64,000 nt of DNA from Paraflavitalea sp. CAU 1676 (GTDB lineage Bacteria; Bacteroidota; Bacteroidia; Chitinophagales; Chitinophagaceae): the NCBI RefSeq assembly GCF_029223285.1, contig NZ_JARHUJ010000003.1, forward strand, positions 620,001-684,000, given 5' to 3'. The position numbers and the translations under genes were made by a program. The notes beneath the pieces are model-generated. The model saw only the letters and a list, made by a program, of their open reading frames with translations. It searched no databases and was not told the DNA's origin. How positions within the stretch are numbered: the stretch's first letter is position 1; each line of letters starts with the position of its first letter. Below are positions 18,583-28,027 of the stretch, in pieces.

Positions 18583-19428
18583 ATGAGCACACAAACAATT
18601 GAACAAACCTGGAAACTGGGTGAACAACTCGAAATAAACAGATTGGGTTATGGCGCCATGCAACTGGCCGGCCGTGGCGTATTTGGTGATCCGAAAGACC
18701 GTGAAGGCGCCAAAAAAGTATTACAGACAGCAGTAGCCGGCGGCGTCAACTTCATCGACACAGCCGAAGCCTACGGACCCAGGACCAATGAAATCCTGAT
18801 CGCCGATGCCTTGCATCCCTATCAACAGGGACTGGTGATCGCCACCAAAGGAGGCTTCGACCGCCCTTCTGCCGAAGCCTGGATACCCAATGGTAAACCG
18901 GCCCATATCCGCGAACAGATTGAAGGCAGCCTCAAGCGGCTAAAAGTCGATACCATCGACCTCTGGCAGTTACATCGCATCGACTCCAATGTACCGGTAG
19001 AAGAAACCCTGGCGCCTGTGGCAGACGCCGTGCAAGCAGGTAAGATCCGTTACGTGGGACTATCCGAAGTAAACATCGCGCAGATCGAGCGCGCTGAAAA
19101 AGTAGTCCCCATTGTATCGGTACAAAACCTGTACAACCTCGGCAACCGCCAGTGGGAAGAGGTATTGAACTATACGATCAAACGCAACATTGCTTTCATC
19201 CCCTGGTATCCGCTCGCCTCGGGTCCGGATGCACTGGCCCCAAAGATTAACAGCATTGCGCAGGCGCACAACGCCACGGTAGCGCAGATAGCGCTTGCCT
19301 GGCTGCTGCACCGCGCCAACAATATTCTGCTGATCCCCGGCACCAGCTCTGTCGGCCACCTCAACGAAAACCTCGCCGCCGGTGACATTACCCTCACCGA
19401 CGCGGAGTTCGAAGCGCTGTCCAACTAG
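18583..19428 (+). CDS. aldo/keto reductase
   Basis: A 281-residue NADPH-dependent oxidoreductase with the (beta/alpha)8 fold, soluble. The catalytic tetrad is visible: Asp and Tyr in FIDTAEAYGPRTNE, Lys in ATKGGF and His in LWQLHRID. The C-terminal cofactor-binding part has LLIPGTSSVGHLNENL. The length fits the family. It is closest in pattern to YajO/YghZ/AKR11-like bacterial enzymes. The substrate cannot be told. It is a single-gene unit with elaborate upstream repeats and its own terminator, so probably separately controlled. Confidence 0.93.
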   Translation: MSTQTIEQTWKLGEQLEINRLGYGAMQLAGRGVFGDPKDREGAKKVLQTAVAGGVNFIDTAEAYGPRTNEILIADALHPYQQGLVIATKGGFDRPSAEAWIPNGKPAHIREQIEGSLKRLKVDTIDLWQLHRIDSNVPVEETLAPVADAVQAGKIRYVGLSEVNIAQIERAEKVVPIVSVQNLYNLGNRQWEEVLNYTIKRNIAFIPWYPLASGPDALAPKINSIAQAHNATVAQIALAWLLHRANNILLIPGTSSVGHLNENLAAGDITLTDAEFEALSN

Positions 19429-19451
19429 TTTTTCATGGCTAACCAAAGAAG

Positions 19452-19475
19452 GGCTGCCCCCGCGGGCGGCCTTTT
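19452..19475 (+). terminator. intrinsic terminator of the aldo/keto reductase
   Basis: GGCTGCCC pairs with GGGCGGCC (one T-G wobble, loop CCGC), directly followed by TTTT. It lies 23 bases past the stop. Confidence 0.85.
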
Positions 19476-19580
19476 CGCTTTAAAGAATTGAACACGAAGC
19501 ACTTACCCGAAAACCATCGTTAATACGCACATAACTCGCAGTAAACCCGCTGCTTATATACTGAAACAAGCCCCGGAATG

Positions 19581-19648
19581 GCACTGGAATGCACTAAAAC
19601 AGGCACTTTTCATAGAGGGCCAGTGCAATTTGTAGTGAATAACAGTGC
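19581..19648. repeat. imperfect inverted repeat with three mirrored GCACT blocks
   Basis: Left arm 19581-19607 and right arm 19622-19648 pair at 20 of 27 positions around a 14-base loop. Matches cluster in three blocks: GCACT(G) at 19581, CACTA at 19592 and GCACT at 19603, each facing its complement in exact register. It lies in the 487-base gap between the reductase and the LpxR-like gene. It may be a structured leader RNA or a multi-site operator. Apart from the terminator at 19452 and a possible -7 box TAGTTTG (19806-19812), I see nothing else in this gap. Confidence 0.6.
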
Positions 19649-19915
19649 TTCACGAAGGGTGTTTTCAGGCTATCTCGCATGAGTCCGGCGTGGATTCCGG
19701 GCGGCGCCTTCAAACCCATTCATTCCATTACCCTTTCAACCGAACCCGCTACACCTCTGCCTACAATTCATCCCACTACCTAACTTTCCGGTAATAAAAA
19801 AGCGGTAGTTTGCCACACAACGAAAACAAAATTGATCAACAGGGCGTTGTATCGGTTCGCTATCGAAACGTAACTTCGAAAAGCCTGGCAATAAGCATCA
19901 ACATTCGTTCAGCGT

Positions 19916-20926
19916 ATGAAGGGAGTTCTCAGGAATTTGCTTTGGGGGATATTGGCCTTGCCATCGATCATGGTCCACGCTCAGGAACCGGCCAACCGGT
20001 ACCTGTTCAGGGTCTATGAAGACAACGATGCCATGAACCTCTTCGATCCCGGCAGCGACAAAGGGTATACCAACGGCACCCGCCTCGATTTCTTCTGGGT
20101 GCCGCGCAAAGCCCCCTTTCTCAGCCCGCTGTTTCCCAAAGCCGGTGCGGGCAGCGTCAATACCCATGGCTGGAGTGCGATGCAGATGATGATCACGCCC
20201 GACAATATCCTGCGCCGTTATCCCGATCCCACCGACTATCCCTATTCGGGCGGACTGTTTGCGACCCGCAGCCTGCATTCGGCCAATCCCGACCGCAAGA
20301 TCAGCTTCCAATCTGAACTGTTGCTGGGCGTTATGGGGCCACCGGCCCTCGCCGAGGATATGCAAAAACTCATTCACCGCATTATAGCCGCTCAGCCGCC
20401 CCGTGGCTGGGATTACCAGAAGTCGACCGACTTACTCCTCAATTACCAGTTTGCGGTCAGTAAACAGCTGGCAAACATGCCTGCGGGCATGGAGCTGATC
20501 GGCCATGCACAGGTGAATGCCGGCACCATGCAGAATGGCGCTTATATATCCACCCTGTTCCGGTGGGGCAAGAATATGAACCATTATTTCGATGGATTGA
20601 TCCCGCAGTTCAGCAAAGACCGGCAGCAAGCCGACCGCTGGCAGTTCTACATCACTATACAGCCCGGCGCCGAACTGATGATCACCAATGCCTTGCTCGA
20701 TGGCGGGGTCTTCAACGATCACCCCAAACAATTGCAGGGCACCAACCCGTATGGCGAACCAGGGCCAATACCTACCCGGCGCAAGCTATTGGGCCGACTC
20801 GATTTCGGCGCCGTCCTCTCGCACGGCAATTTCGGAGTCACCTATACGCAAAAAAGTACCACCCCCATTTACAGCGGTCTGCAGCCCCAGGGGCTGGGCA
20901 ATGTGTCGGTTTACATCGCCTGGTAG
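19916..20926 (+). CDS. LpxR-family (DUF2219) outer-membrane protein, probable lipid A deacylase
   Basis: 336 residues with signal peptide (residues 1-22, VHAQ) and a beta-barrel pattern ending in aromatic VYIAW, as outer-membrane barrels do. The family's N-terminal active-site region is present: YEDNDAMNLFDPGSDKGYTN (acidic residues plus YTNG). LpxR of Salmonella removes the 3'-acyloxyacyl chain of lipid A with calcium. Bacteroidota homologues are poorly studied and their substrate may differ. Expressed alone; a weak -7 box is at 19806-19812. Confidence 0.8.
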   Translation: MKGVLRNLLWGILALPSIMVHAQEPANRYLFRVYEDNDAMNLFDPGSDKGYTNGTRLDFFWVPRKAPFLSPLFPKAGAGSVNTHGWSAMQMMITPDNILRRYPDPTDYPYSGGLFATRSLHSANPDRKISFQSELLLGVMGPPALAEDMQKLIHRIIAAQPPRGWDYQKSTDLLLNYQFAVSKQLANMPAGMELIGHAQVNAGTMQNGAYISTLFRWGKNMNHYFDGLIPQFSKDRQQADRWQFYITIQPGAELMITNALLDGGVFNDHPKQLQGTNPYGEPGPIPTRRKLLGRLDFGAVLSHGNFGVTYTQKSTTPIYSGLQPQGLGNVSVYIAW

Positions 20927-21099
20927 GCCATGGAGCGCCTTCGGTAAGGCTCCTCCTGTTCGCACTTCCCCAGGCTGTCACCTCCCGATTTTAAGCGGCC
21001 CGTCCCGGCTACACACGTTACCCGGTTTTTTTAACAAAATCACCCAGGAGCATTTGTGTAATTTTTAGGTCGATTGCATCTACTACCAAACCACTGCTC

Positions 21100-21501
21100 A
21101 TGAACCGGACATTTACCAAGGTCATCACCCTCACGGGGTTCGTTTTGCTGATCGGCGTATTCATTTACTACCGCCTGGATGGGTTTGAAACGACAGCACC
21201 TGTTATGCTCACCAGCAACCAGTCCGGTGCCGCTGATACCACCCGGCCACAAAACACCGATTCCCTGTTATTAGAAGAGATCATCGATTCCTTATCCTAC
21301 ATCCGGATGGTTAGCTCCAAAAGCATCGTAGTATTGAAAGATGTTAAATCCGAATTCAGGAAAGATCTCTTATCAGATACTGTCCGGTTGCGAAAGCTGC
21401 TTGACAAGCAAAAAGCCAGGCAACTCACCCGCAGCCAGTCTGTCAATATTCCAACGAAGTCTGCCGGCACCAAACGCGATACTACCAACCAGCACAACTA
21501 A
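21100..21501 (+). CDS. small single-pass membrane protein of unknown function
   Basis: 133 residues. One transmembrane helix (residues ~8-24, ITLTGFVLLIGVFIYY), then a polar Ser/Thr-rich linker and a charged helical segment (~55-115, LLEEIIDSLSYIRMV, FRKDLLSDTVRLRKLLDKQK) that could form a coiled coil. I recognise no family. It ends four bases before the start of the fatty-acid hydroxylase-type gene, so the two are almost certainly co-transcribed and perhaps work together. Confidence 0.65.
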   Translation: MNRTFTKVITLTGFVLLIGVFIYYRLDGFETTAPVMLTSNQSGAADTTRPQNTDSLLLEEIIDSLSYIRMVSSKSIVVLKDVKSEFRKDLLSDTVRLRKLLDKQKARQLTRSQSVNIPTKSAGTKRDTTNQHN

Positions 21502-21505
21502 CAAT

Positions 21506-22369
21506 ATGCATTGGTTACAATTGTTATTGGGTACAGGAGCCAGCCTGCTTTTTCTGGCGCTTGTATTCATACCCATGGAAAAGGTATTCCCTGCGCGCAA
21601 AGAGCAAAAGATTCTAAGGCCCCATTGGATACTTGACCTTTGCTACTTCCTCGGTCAGTACTTACTGTGGAATGGACTGATATTATGGGCACTCACTTAT
21701 GCCGAACAGTGGCTATCAGGTATCGTACCGGCATCGTTCCGTTCGATGGTGGGCAAACAGCCCGTTTGGCTGCAGGCACTTGAAGTAGTTGTCTTCAGCG
21801 ACCTCATTATTTACTGGGGTCACAGGCTGCAGCACAAAGTCGATTTCCTCTGGCGCTTTCACAAAGTGCACCACAGTGCGCAGCACCTCGACTGGCTCGC
21901 TGCACACCGCGAACATCCGCTCGATTCGATCTATACCGTAGGGCTCATCAATCTGCCCGCATTGATCATGGGTTTCAACCTCGCGCCGCTCACCGCCGTC
22001 ATCGCCTTCCGCGGCATCTGGGCCATTTATATTCATTCCAACGTACGACTGCCACTGGGCCCGCTCAAAGTACTGGTCGGATCGCCGGAACTGCACCACT
22101 GGCATCACGATATTGAAAGAGACGCGGGCAACTATGCCAATATATCACCACTCATGGATAAACTGTTTGGCACCTATACATGTCCGCCCAGAGAGCCCGA
22201 ACAGTACGGCATTAAAGAAGATTTCCCGCAGCATTATGTTGGGCAGATGTTACGGCCGCTACTACCACTTCAAACAAGAAAGAAAAAGAAAGGTATCGTC
22301 GTTAACAAGGAGAACCATCAGTTTCCTTCACCCATCAACCAGGCATCGCAATCGCCTCCCCGATTCTAA
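21506..22369 (+). CDS. sterol desaturase / fatty-acid hydroxylase superfamily protein
   Basis: 287 residues, four or so transmembrane segments and the di-iron histidine clusters of the family: GHRLQH (HxxxH), HKVHHSAQHLD (HxxHH) and ELHHWHHD. Such integral membrane enzymes hydroxylate or desaturate lipid chains, sterols or carotenoids with oxygen. The ATG at 21506 is chosen because it lies four bases after the upstream stop and starts the first hydrophobic helix; longer in-frame starts run through the upstream gene. The lipid-A-active LpxR homologue nearby makes a lipid-modifying neighbourhood plausible (inference). Confidence 0.93.
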   Translation: MHWLQLLLGTGASLLFLALVFIPMEKVFPARKEQKILRPHWILDLCYFLGQYLLWNGLILWALTYAEQWLSGIVPASFRSMVGKQPVWLQALEVVVFSDLIIYWGHRLQHKVDFLWRFHKVHHSAQHLDWLAAHREHPLDSIYTVGLINLPALIMGFNLAPLTAVIAFRGIWAIYIHSNVRLPLGPLKVLVGSPELHHWHHDIERDAGNYANISPLMDKLFGTYTCPPREPEQYGIKEDFPQHYVGQMLRPLLPLQTRKKKKGIVVNKENHQFPSPINQASQSPPRF

Positions 22370-22403
22370 TATTATTCTAAGATGCTCCGCCCCACACCCG
22401 TCG

Positions 22404-22411
22404 TATCTTTG
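22404..22411 (+). promoter_or_regulatory. -7 box TATCTTTG of the antiporter gene
   Basis: An exact TAnnTTTG match 32 bases before the ATG at 22444. No clear TTG is seen at the -33 position. Confidence 0.45.
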
Positions 22412-22443
22412 CGCCTTTTAAAGATAACCGGTCAACGTGTGTT

Positions 22444-23691
22444 ATGGAGCTATACTATTCCTTTTCTGTACTGATCGTGCTGGCATCGTTTTTCGCTTAC
22501 ATCAACCTGCGGGTACTTAAATTACCTTCTACCATCGGGGTCATGATCATTGCGATGATCAGCTCCATCCTGCTGGTAATCGGCGGCAGCCTGTTCCCGA
22601 AATTCTTTACGCACTTCTCCACCCTGCTGATGGATGTGGACTTTACCGAAGTGCTGATGGGCGCTATGCTGAACTTCCTGTTGTTTGCCGGTGCTATTCA
22701 TATCAACCTGAAAGACCTGCGCGAACAGAAAGGTCCCATCATCGTATTCTCCACCGTAAGTGTATTGATCTCGACGTTTGCGATCGGCATCATCCTGTAT
22801 TACATATTTGCATTATCGCATATAGACCTTCCCTTCATTTATTGTTTATTGTTTGGCGCCCTCATCTCCCCCACCGATCCTATTGCAGTGATGGGCATAT
22901 TGAAGAAAGCCAATGTAAGAAAGTCGCTGGAAACGAAAGTAGCCGGGGAATCCTTGTTCAACGATGGCGTGGCGGTAGTCGTGTTTGCCGTGATATTGCA
23001 GGTGGCACAGGGCAGCGAAGTGGATATGTCGGTAGGCAATGTGAGCTGGTTGCTGGTAAAAGAAGCAGCGGGCGGTTTCATATTGGGCGCTTTGCTCGGA
23101 CTCGGCGCCTCCAATGCCATCCGCAAGATCGACGACTACAATGTAACCGTGCTCATCACTTTGTCGGTCGTAATGGGTGGGTACCTCATCGCGCACACGC
23201 TGCACATGTCGGGCCCGCTCACTATGGTGGCGGCGGGTATCGTGATCGGTAATTACGGCAAACGGACTGCCATGTCGGCCACCACGAAAGATTACCTCAA
23301 TAAGTTCTGGGAACTGGTAGATGAGATCATGAACGCGATCCTCTTTCTCTTCATCGGCTTCGAGTTATTGCTGATACCGCACCTCAGCAGTTATTGGATC
23401 ATGGGCAGCATAGCGATAGGGGTGGTATTGCTGGCACGTTTCATCTCCATCTGGCTGCCGGTAAAGCTGATCCCCTTCCGCAATAAGTTCAGCAGCGGCA
23501 CCATCAAAATACTCGTATGGGGTGGCTTGCGCGGCGGCGTATCCATTGCACTGGCGCTCTCGATCGATAATGGTCCGTACAAGCTGGCCATCATCGCCAT
23601 TACTTATTTCGTAGTGGTATTCTCGATCATCGTGCAGGGATTGAGCATCGGCAAAGTGGCCGGCAAGGTGTTGTCGAGGGAGGAAGTCTAA
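22444..23691 (+). CDS. cation:proton antiporter (CPA1/NhaP type)
   Basis: A 415-residue inner-membrane protein with about 12 hydrophobic segments. The CPA signs are [31 protein letters not shown] (the acidic ion-binding pair region, ND) and [14 protein letters not shown]. It exchanges Na+ or K+ for H+ and helps pH and salt balance. There is no long C-terminal regulatory domain. It has its own promoter box at 22404-22411. Confidence 0.94.
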   Translation: MELYYSFSVLIVLASFFAYINLRVLKLPSTIGVMIIAMISSILLVIGGSLFPKFFTHFSTLLMDVDFTEVLMGAMLNFLLFAGAIHINLKDLREQKGPIIVFSTVSVLISTFAIGIILYYIFALSHIDLPFIYCLLFGALISPTDPIAVMGILKKANVRKSLETKVAGESLFNDGVAVVVFAVILQVAQGSEVDMSVGNVSWLLVKEAAGGFILGALLGLGASNAIRKIDDYNVTVLITLSVVMGGYLIAHTLHMSGPLTMVAAGIVIGNYGKRTAMSATTKDYLNKFWELVDEIMNAILFLFIGFELLLIPHLSSYWIMGSIAIGVVLLARFISIWLPVKLIPFRNKFSSGTIKILVWGGLRGGVSIALALSIDNGPYKLAIIAITYFVVVFSIIVQGLSIGKVAGKVLSREEV

Positions 23692-23871
23692 GAATGCTGC
23701 CCAGTGACCAGTCCTGCAGCATCCATCGGCCGCATATGCGTGACGCATTCCCGCATCAGCTATCGCTAGCTTCAGGACCTTCCCACCTTCAAAAAGCCGG
23801 GTGCCTGCACAAGATGTCATTCCGCAACCGGTTGTGTTTTCATCATTCCCATTTAACAATTAAATTGCGGT

Positions 23872-25182
23872 ATGAAGTTAACCTCCCTGCTGCTCTCCGG
23901 TTTGTTGTGCGTGATTACTGCTACGGCGCAGAAGCGCCCCAATATCATACTCGTATTCACCGACGATATGGGCTACAGCGACCTCAGCTGCTTTGGCAAT
24001 CCCCTCATCAAAACACCTTTCCTCGATAAAATGGCAGGGCGTGGCATCAAAGCCACCAATTTCCTGGTAGCGTCACCCACCTGTACGCCTTCCCGCGCTG
24101 CGTTGCTCACCGGACGTTACGCCACCCGTTTCAACTTGCCCGTACCCATAGGTCCCTGCGCCAAAAATGGACTTCCCGAAGAAGAAGTGACTATCGCTGA
24201 AATGTTGAAGCAGGTAGGTTATCGCACGGCACTCGTCGGCAAATGGCACCTCGGCGACAAACCAAACTACCATCCCAATACGCAGGGCTTCGACCAGTTC
24301 TTTGGAACGCTGTATAGTCATGACTATCGTCCGCCTTATGTGCAAACCGATACCACCATGAAGATCTGGCGCAATCGTACAGCCGCGATCGTGAAGCCCG
24401 AAGACACCACTCTTACAGAAATATATGCCGCAGAGGCCATCAAATACATCAAGGACCAATCTGCTCAACAACCCTTCTTCCTGTACCTGGCAGAGAACAT
24501 GCCACACCTGCCGTTGGCAGTGCCGGCCAAATGGAAAGGACATTCAGCGGCCGGACTGTATGGCGATGTGATCGAGCACCTCGATGAGAGCCTGCAGCGC
24601 GTATGGGCAGCCGTAGAGGCAAAGGGTATGGCCGATAACACCATCTTTATTTTTACAAGCGACAATGGCCCCTGGATCGGATTCCCCGACCGCATGGCGG
24701 GCGACGGACATACCAAAGCCTGGGAAGTAGGCACAACCGGCATCTTCCGCGGGCAAAAAGGCAATACCTACGAAGGTGGTCACCGTGTACCCTTTATCTT
24801 TTATTGGAAAGGACGCGTACCGGCCGGCAAAACGATCACGGATCCTGTATCCTCACTCGATATATTACCCAGCATAGCCCAATGGCTCAATATTCCCACG
24901 CCGGCCGGCAGAACGCTCGACGGGCAGTCGGTCGTTGACCTGCTCTCCGGCAAGAAAGAACACATCGACCACCGCCCCATTTATTATGTACACAACCAGG
25001 CACAGGCAGTGCGAGACGGTAAATGGAAGTTGCGCGTAACGAGTGCAGACAACAAAACGCTCACCGAATTATTCGACATGGAAACCGATCCCGGCGAGAA
25101 CTACAACCTGGCAGCTGGCCACGCAGAGATCGTAGCCCGTTTGCTAAAGCTGCTCGATGAATTTCCCGGCATGAAACCATAA
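23872..25182 (+). CDS. exported type I sulfatase
   Basis: 436 residues, signal peptide (1-19), then [20 protein letters not shown] and the formylglycine motif C71-T-P-S-R75. [10 protein letters not shown] and IFTSDNGPW supply further active-site residues. Length and order fit periplasmic arylsulfatase-like enzymes. It differs clearly from the sulfatases at 16685 and 61556 (different spacing and C terminus). It is not within a SusCD pair. The 180 bases before it show no recognised promoter. Confidence 0.94.
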   Translation: MKLTSLLLSGLLCVITATAQKRPNIILVFTDDMGYSDLSCFGNPLIKTPFLDKMAGRGIKATNFLVASPTCTPSRAALLTGRYATRFNLPVPIGPCAKNGLPEEEVTIAEMLKQVGYRTALVGKWHLGDKPNYHPNTQGFDQFFGTLYSHDYRPPYVQTDTTMKIWRNRTAAIVKPEDTTLTEIYAAEAIKYIKDQSAQQPFFLYLAENMPHLPLAVPAKWKGHSAAGLYGDVIEHLDESLQRVWAAVEAKGMADNTIFIFTSDNGPWIGFPDRMAGDGHTKAWEVGTTGIFRGQKGNTYEGGHRVPFIFYWKGRVPAGKTITDPVSSLDILPSIAQWLNIPTPAGRTLDGQSVVDLLSGKKEHIDHRPIYYVHNQAQAVRDGKWKLRVTSADNKTLTELFDMETDPGENYNLAAGHAEIVARLLKLLDEFPGMKP

Positions 25183-25315
25183 GCACCGCGATCAAACAAA
25201 GGCCTTCACAACAACTTAAATCGTCACCACAATTCAACGGCTGGTATAACAGCCCATACACTCCTGTCTTTTACCGCGGCAAGGTGCATAGCAACTTTGC
25301 CCCAAAGTAATAGAC

Positions 25316-26602
25316 ATGAAACAATTGGTAACAGGCAAGTGGTTACTCATCCTTGCCTTGGCAGGCATTAGCATAGCATCCTGCAAGAAAAGTGGTTCGT
25401 CCGATAAACCCGGCAACGAAGGCGGAGAAGATCCTCAAACTGAAAGCACCGGCCTGGTAACAGCAGCAGGTGTACCCGTAGGTCAGCCCGAAACAAAGCA
25501 GATCGGTGCAGAAGGTGGCAGTTTCACCACAGCCGATGGCGCCTTAAAGATCGATGTGCCGGCAGGTGTATTCACTACCACTCAGACAGTTAGTGTGCAG
25601 CGCATCAGCAATGAAAACAAGGTCGGCACCGGCATAGCTTATCGCCTCACACCGCACAATGTAAAATTCAGTAAGCCGGTCACCCTTACCTTTCAATATG
25701 CCGACAGCAATCTCGTGGGCACCATCCCGCAGGCCATAGGCATATCCTATCAGGACGAAAAGGGAGTATGGCAATCCATCGGCAATCAACAGAATGATAT
25801 AGCTGCGCGTAAAGTATCGGTGCAAACCGATCACTTCAGTGACTGGACGCTGTTTCAGGCGATGAGTATATTTCCAACGCAAGGCTACGTCGAATTGGGC
25901 GGTTCGCTGCCCCTGCGGGTAGTCAAGGCAATAACGGAGCCTTCAACGGGTCTTGAATTACCGGTACCTGCCGTTACCGTACCTATACACGATACTACCG
26001 GTAAGGTGGTGAAGAGTTGGGCAGTAACAGGAGGTGGAGCCATTCAGGGCGTTGGCGGATCGGCCACCTATTATGCGCCACAGTCCATACCCGACAAAAA
26101 TCCGGTGGCAATAACGGCCACCATAGCAGCAAAAGGGGGCGAACAGTGGCAGCTCGTCAGCAATATTTATGTTGGCAAGGAAGGTATCAATTTTCGTATC
26201 AACAATGGTCCCTGGATCCATGCAGACGTCGTCCTGGGCGCTATAAGGGTCAATGACACTTTACGCACCATACAGGGAGTGCCCATCATCGACAATACGC
26301 CAGGGGGCTCATTCAGCATACATTGGTTGCGGGGTGCCGCTGGCGAAACTCAACAGTGGGGTAAGAAGTTTGCGGCGCTTCAGTACGGCACAGGCGGAGC
26401 CATCTCGTACTGGCAGTTCAAGCCCACCCAGGGTGCATTGGAAGTCAGTCCAGGCTATCTCACCTTCGCGGAATATCATGGAGACTATGTATCGGGCGGT
26501 TTCCTGCTCACGAAGGCGAGCAAAGAAACGACTGTCTACCCATCAAACACCTGGGAAACGGTGCGGATAGAAGGCAACTTCCGGGTGAAGTGGAAAAAGT
26601 AA
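25316..26602 (+). CDS. lipoprotein with ZU5-like domain
   Basis: 428 residues with a lipoprotein signal (ISIASCKKSG, Cys22). Residues ~62-160 look like a ZU5-type beta domain of the kind common in Bacteroidota surface proteins (IGAEGGSFTTADGALKIDVP, FSKPVTLTFQY, VQTDHFSDWTLF). The rest (~175-428) is beta-rich and unassigned. There is no catalytic motif. Probably a surface-exposed binding or structural lipoprotein; the ligand is unknown. A box one mismatch from TAnnTTTG (CAACTTTG, 25292-25299) lies just upstream. Confidence 0.75.
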   Translation: MKQLVTGKWLLILALAGISIASCKKSGSSDKPGNEGGEDPQTESTGLVTAAGVPVGQPETKQIGAEGGSFTTADGALKIDVPAGVFTTTQTVSVQRISNENKVGTGIAYRLTPHNVKFSKPVTLTFQYADSNLVGTIPQAIGISYQDEKGVWQSIGNQQNDIAARKVSVQTDHFSDWTLFQAMSIFPTQGYVELGGSLPLRVVKAITEPSTGLELPVPAVTVPIHDTTGKVVKSWAVTGGGAIQGVGGSATYYAPQSIPDKNPVAITATIAAKGGEQWQLVSNIYVGKEGINFRINNGPWIHADVVLGAIRVNDTLRTIQGVPIIDNTPGGSFSIHWLRGAAGETQQWGKKFAALQYGTGGAISYWQFKPTQGALEVSPGYLTFAEYHGDYVSGGFLLTKASKETTVYPSNTWETVRIEGNFRVKWKK

Positions 26603-26624
26603 TTGAACTAAATAAGGCGGCGCA

Positions 26625-26984
26625 CTACATATAGAATTGCTCTTCAACGACCTTACCGTCTTTGACCTGGTATACGCAGAGCTCTTTCATAGGGGTGCGC
26701 CCCATTCCTTTCATGGTGGCGTCCATGTCGAGTACACAGGCAAAAGAATTGTCGGCCACTATAGGATCAGAAACTTTAATGCTGTGCATGGTCTCGACCA
26801 TGGCATCAAATTTCTTTCCTTTCTCGACAATGGCAGGTAACCCTTTGGTTACTTTCTCGAAGCCAGGTGAAGCTTCGGGCTCGATGCTGGAGCAGTTTTC
26901 TGCATAGAGTTCTTGCTGGGCCTTGGCCCATTCGCCGGTACGGCAGTATTGTACCAGCTTGTCAGCAATCTGTTGAGTGGTCAT
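26625..26984 (-). CDS. SnoaL-like / NTF2-fold protein
   Basis: 119 residues beginning MTTQQIADKLVQYCRTGEW, which is typical of small cone-shaped SnoaL-like proteins. Later signs are YAENCSSIEP and VYQVKDGKVVEEQFYM, the usual last strand. I chose the ATG at 26984 because the longer in-frame extension to 27044 is Arg-rich and not part of the fold. The role is unknown; family members are isomerases, hydrolases or ligand binders. Same strand as the lipoprotein array upstream, separated by about 120 bases. Confidence 0.82.
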   Translation of the reverse strand: MTTQQIADKLVQYCRTGEWAKAQQELYAENCSSIEPEASPGFEKVTKGLPAIVEKGKKFDAMVETMHSIKVSDPIVADNSFACVLDMDATMKGMGRTPMKELCVYQVKDGKVVEEQFYM

Positions 26985-27103
26985 ATGGAAAGTTTTCCTG
27001 CTCCGCAGCAAAAAGCAGGCCCGGAGAACGGGTGGCAGCAGCATGCTGGCCTCTTAGCAGGATAAGTCCTGCACAGATCGCAACATGCCTTCGGACTTGA
27101 TCC

Positions 27104-28027
27104 TTATGGTACTATCTCATACTCGAGCTGTCGGGTAGCTGTTTTAATCAGCCCGTTTTCTTCATACTCAAAGCGAACAGGAATAGAATATTTCCCCGGC
27201 AGTCCTGTTACCCTGACTTTCCGGGTTGCCCAGTCCCACGACTCTCTGCGCGTGATAGAGTCTTGAATAAATACTCTTTCACTGGAATGATAATTACGGT
27301 AACCATACCCCAGGAATACGGTTAGCGGTTGTCCCTTTTTTATTTGGTTGGCACTGATATCGCAAATAGCTGTGGCAAAAAACCATCCATCGGTAGCACC
27401 TATTTGGTTACCCAGGTATTCAATCAGCTGCGCCTGCATGGCGAGCACATCTGCCTTCATATTGGCCAGCAGCAACAGGGTTGTTTCTTTACGATGGTCA
27501 CCCGCATGGTCCCTGACCCATTTCATTTTTCTGGAACTCGGGTCGATAGTAGAATCTGCGGGCAATAAGGGCCCATGAACTGTAAACCCTAAAGAGTCCC
27601 GCAACAACACTTCTGCAAACGTTGGATTCTCCCTATACAGGCTCGGTTGCATAGTTGAAAGCATCCGATGCTTGTATTGAAGCAAACGGTCATAGAGCAC
27701 TCCATCATCGAATAACGTTTCGGTAGTGCCCACTTCTTTACGCAAGGCGGCTTCCAAACTATCGAGATAAGTACAGGCCTCATGGCCTGTTGCCTTTACT
27801 AGCTTCCCCCTATCAAACCATACCTCAGCTTTCATTCTTTGGCTTGGATCGAACCATTTATTTTCGAGGAACCGGAATGAACTGGCACTGGCGCTTCTCA
27901 TCTCCTCCCCTATCGACCGAAAGGTTTTCTCCAAAGCCGCTCGCCTGTATTCCTCCGCGTGTTCATTACACCCGGTCAACACAAGCATGAAAAGCCCGGT
28001 AAACAGCGACATCAAAACAGCCCTCAT
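27104..28027 (-). CDS. GldM-like lipoprotein, fifth gene of the array
   Basis: 307 residues, lipoprotein signal (LVLTGCNEH, Cys19). A helical domain (~25-205) ends in a conserved-type helix (TTLLLLANMKADVLAMQAQL), followed by a beta domain (~215-307) with the pattern G..L.V.LGYG, then GLPGKYSIPVRFEYEENG and the last strand LEYEIVP. This order (helical bundle, L..L..DV helix, Ig-like strand pair with PGKY..PV) is that of the periplasmic N-terminal half of GldM. It overlaps the preceding gene by four bases. It is the most divergent of the five: the F of the usual GxGxF is replaced. Function unknown. Confidence 0.78.
   Translation of the reverse strand: MRAVLMSLFTGLFMLVLTGCNEHAEEYRRAALEKTFRSIGEEMRSASASSFRFLENKWFDPSQRMKAEVWFDRGKLVKATGHEACTYLDSLEAALRKEVGTTETLFDDGVLYDRLLQYKHRMLSTMQPSLYRENPTFAEVLLRDSLGFTVHGPLLPADSTIDPSSRKMKWVRDHAGDHRKETTLLLLANMKADVLAMQAQLIEYLGNQIGATDGWFFATAICDISANQIKKGQPLTVFLGYGYRNYHSSERVFIQDSITRRESWDWATRKVRVTGLPGKYSIPVRFEYEENGLIKTATRQLEYEIVP

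Noticed and set aside
19810-20019. Reading frame starting at TTG upstream of the LpxR-like gene
   Set aside because: Non-ATG start, overlaps the signal peptide of the LpxR-like gene in another frame, no family.
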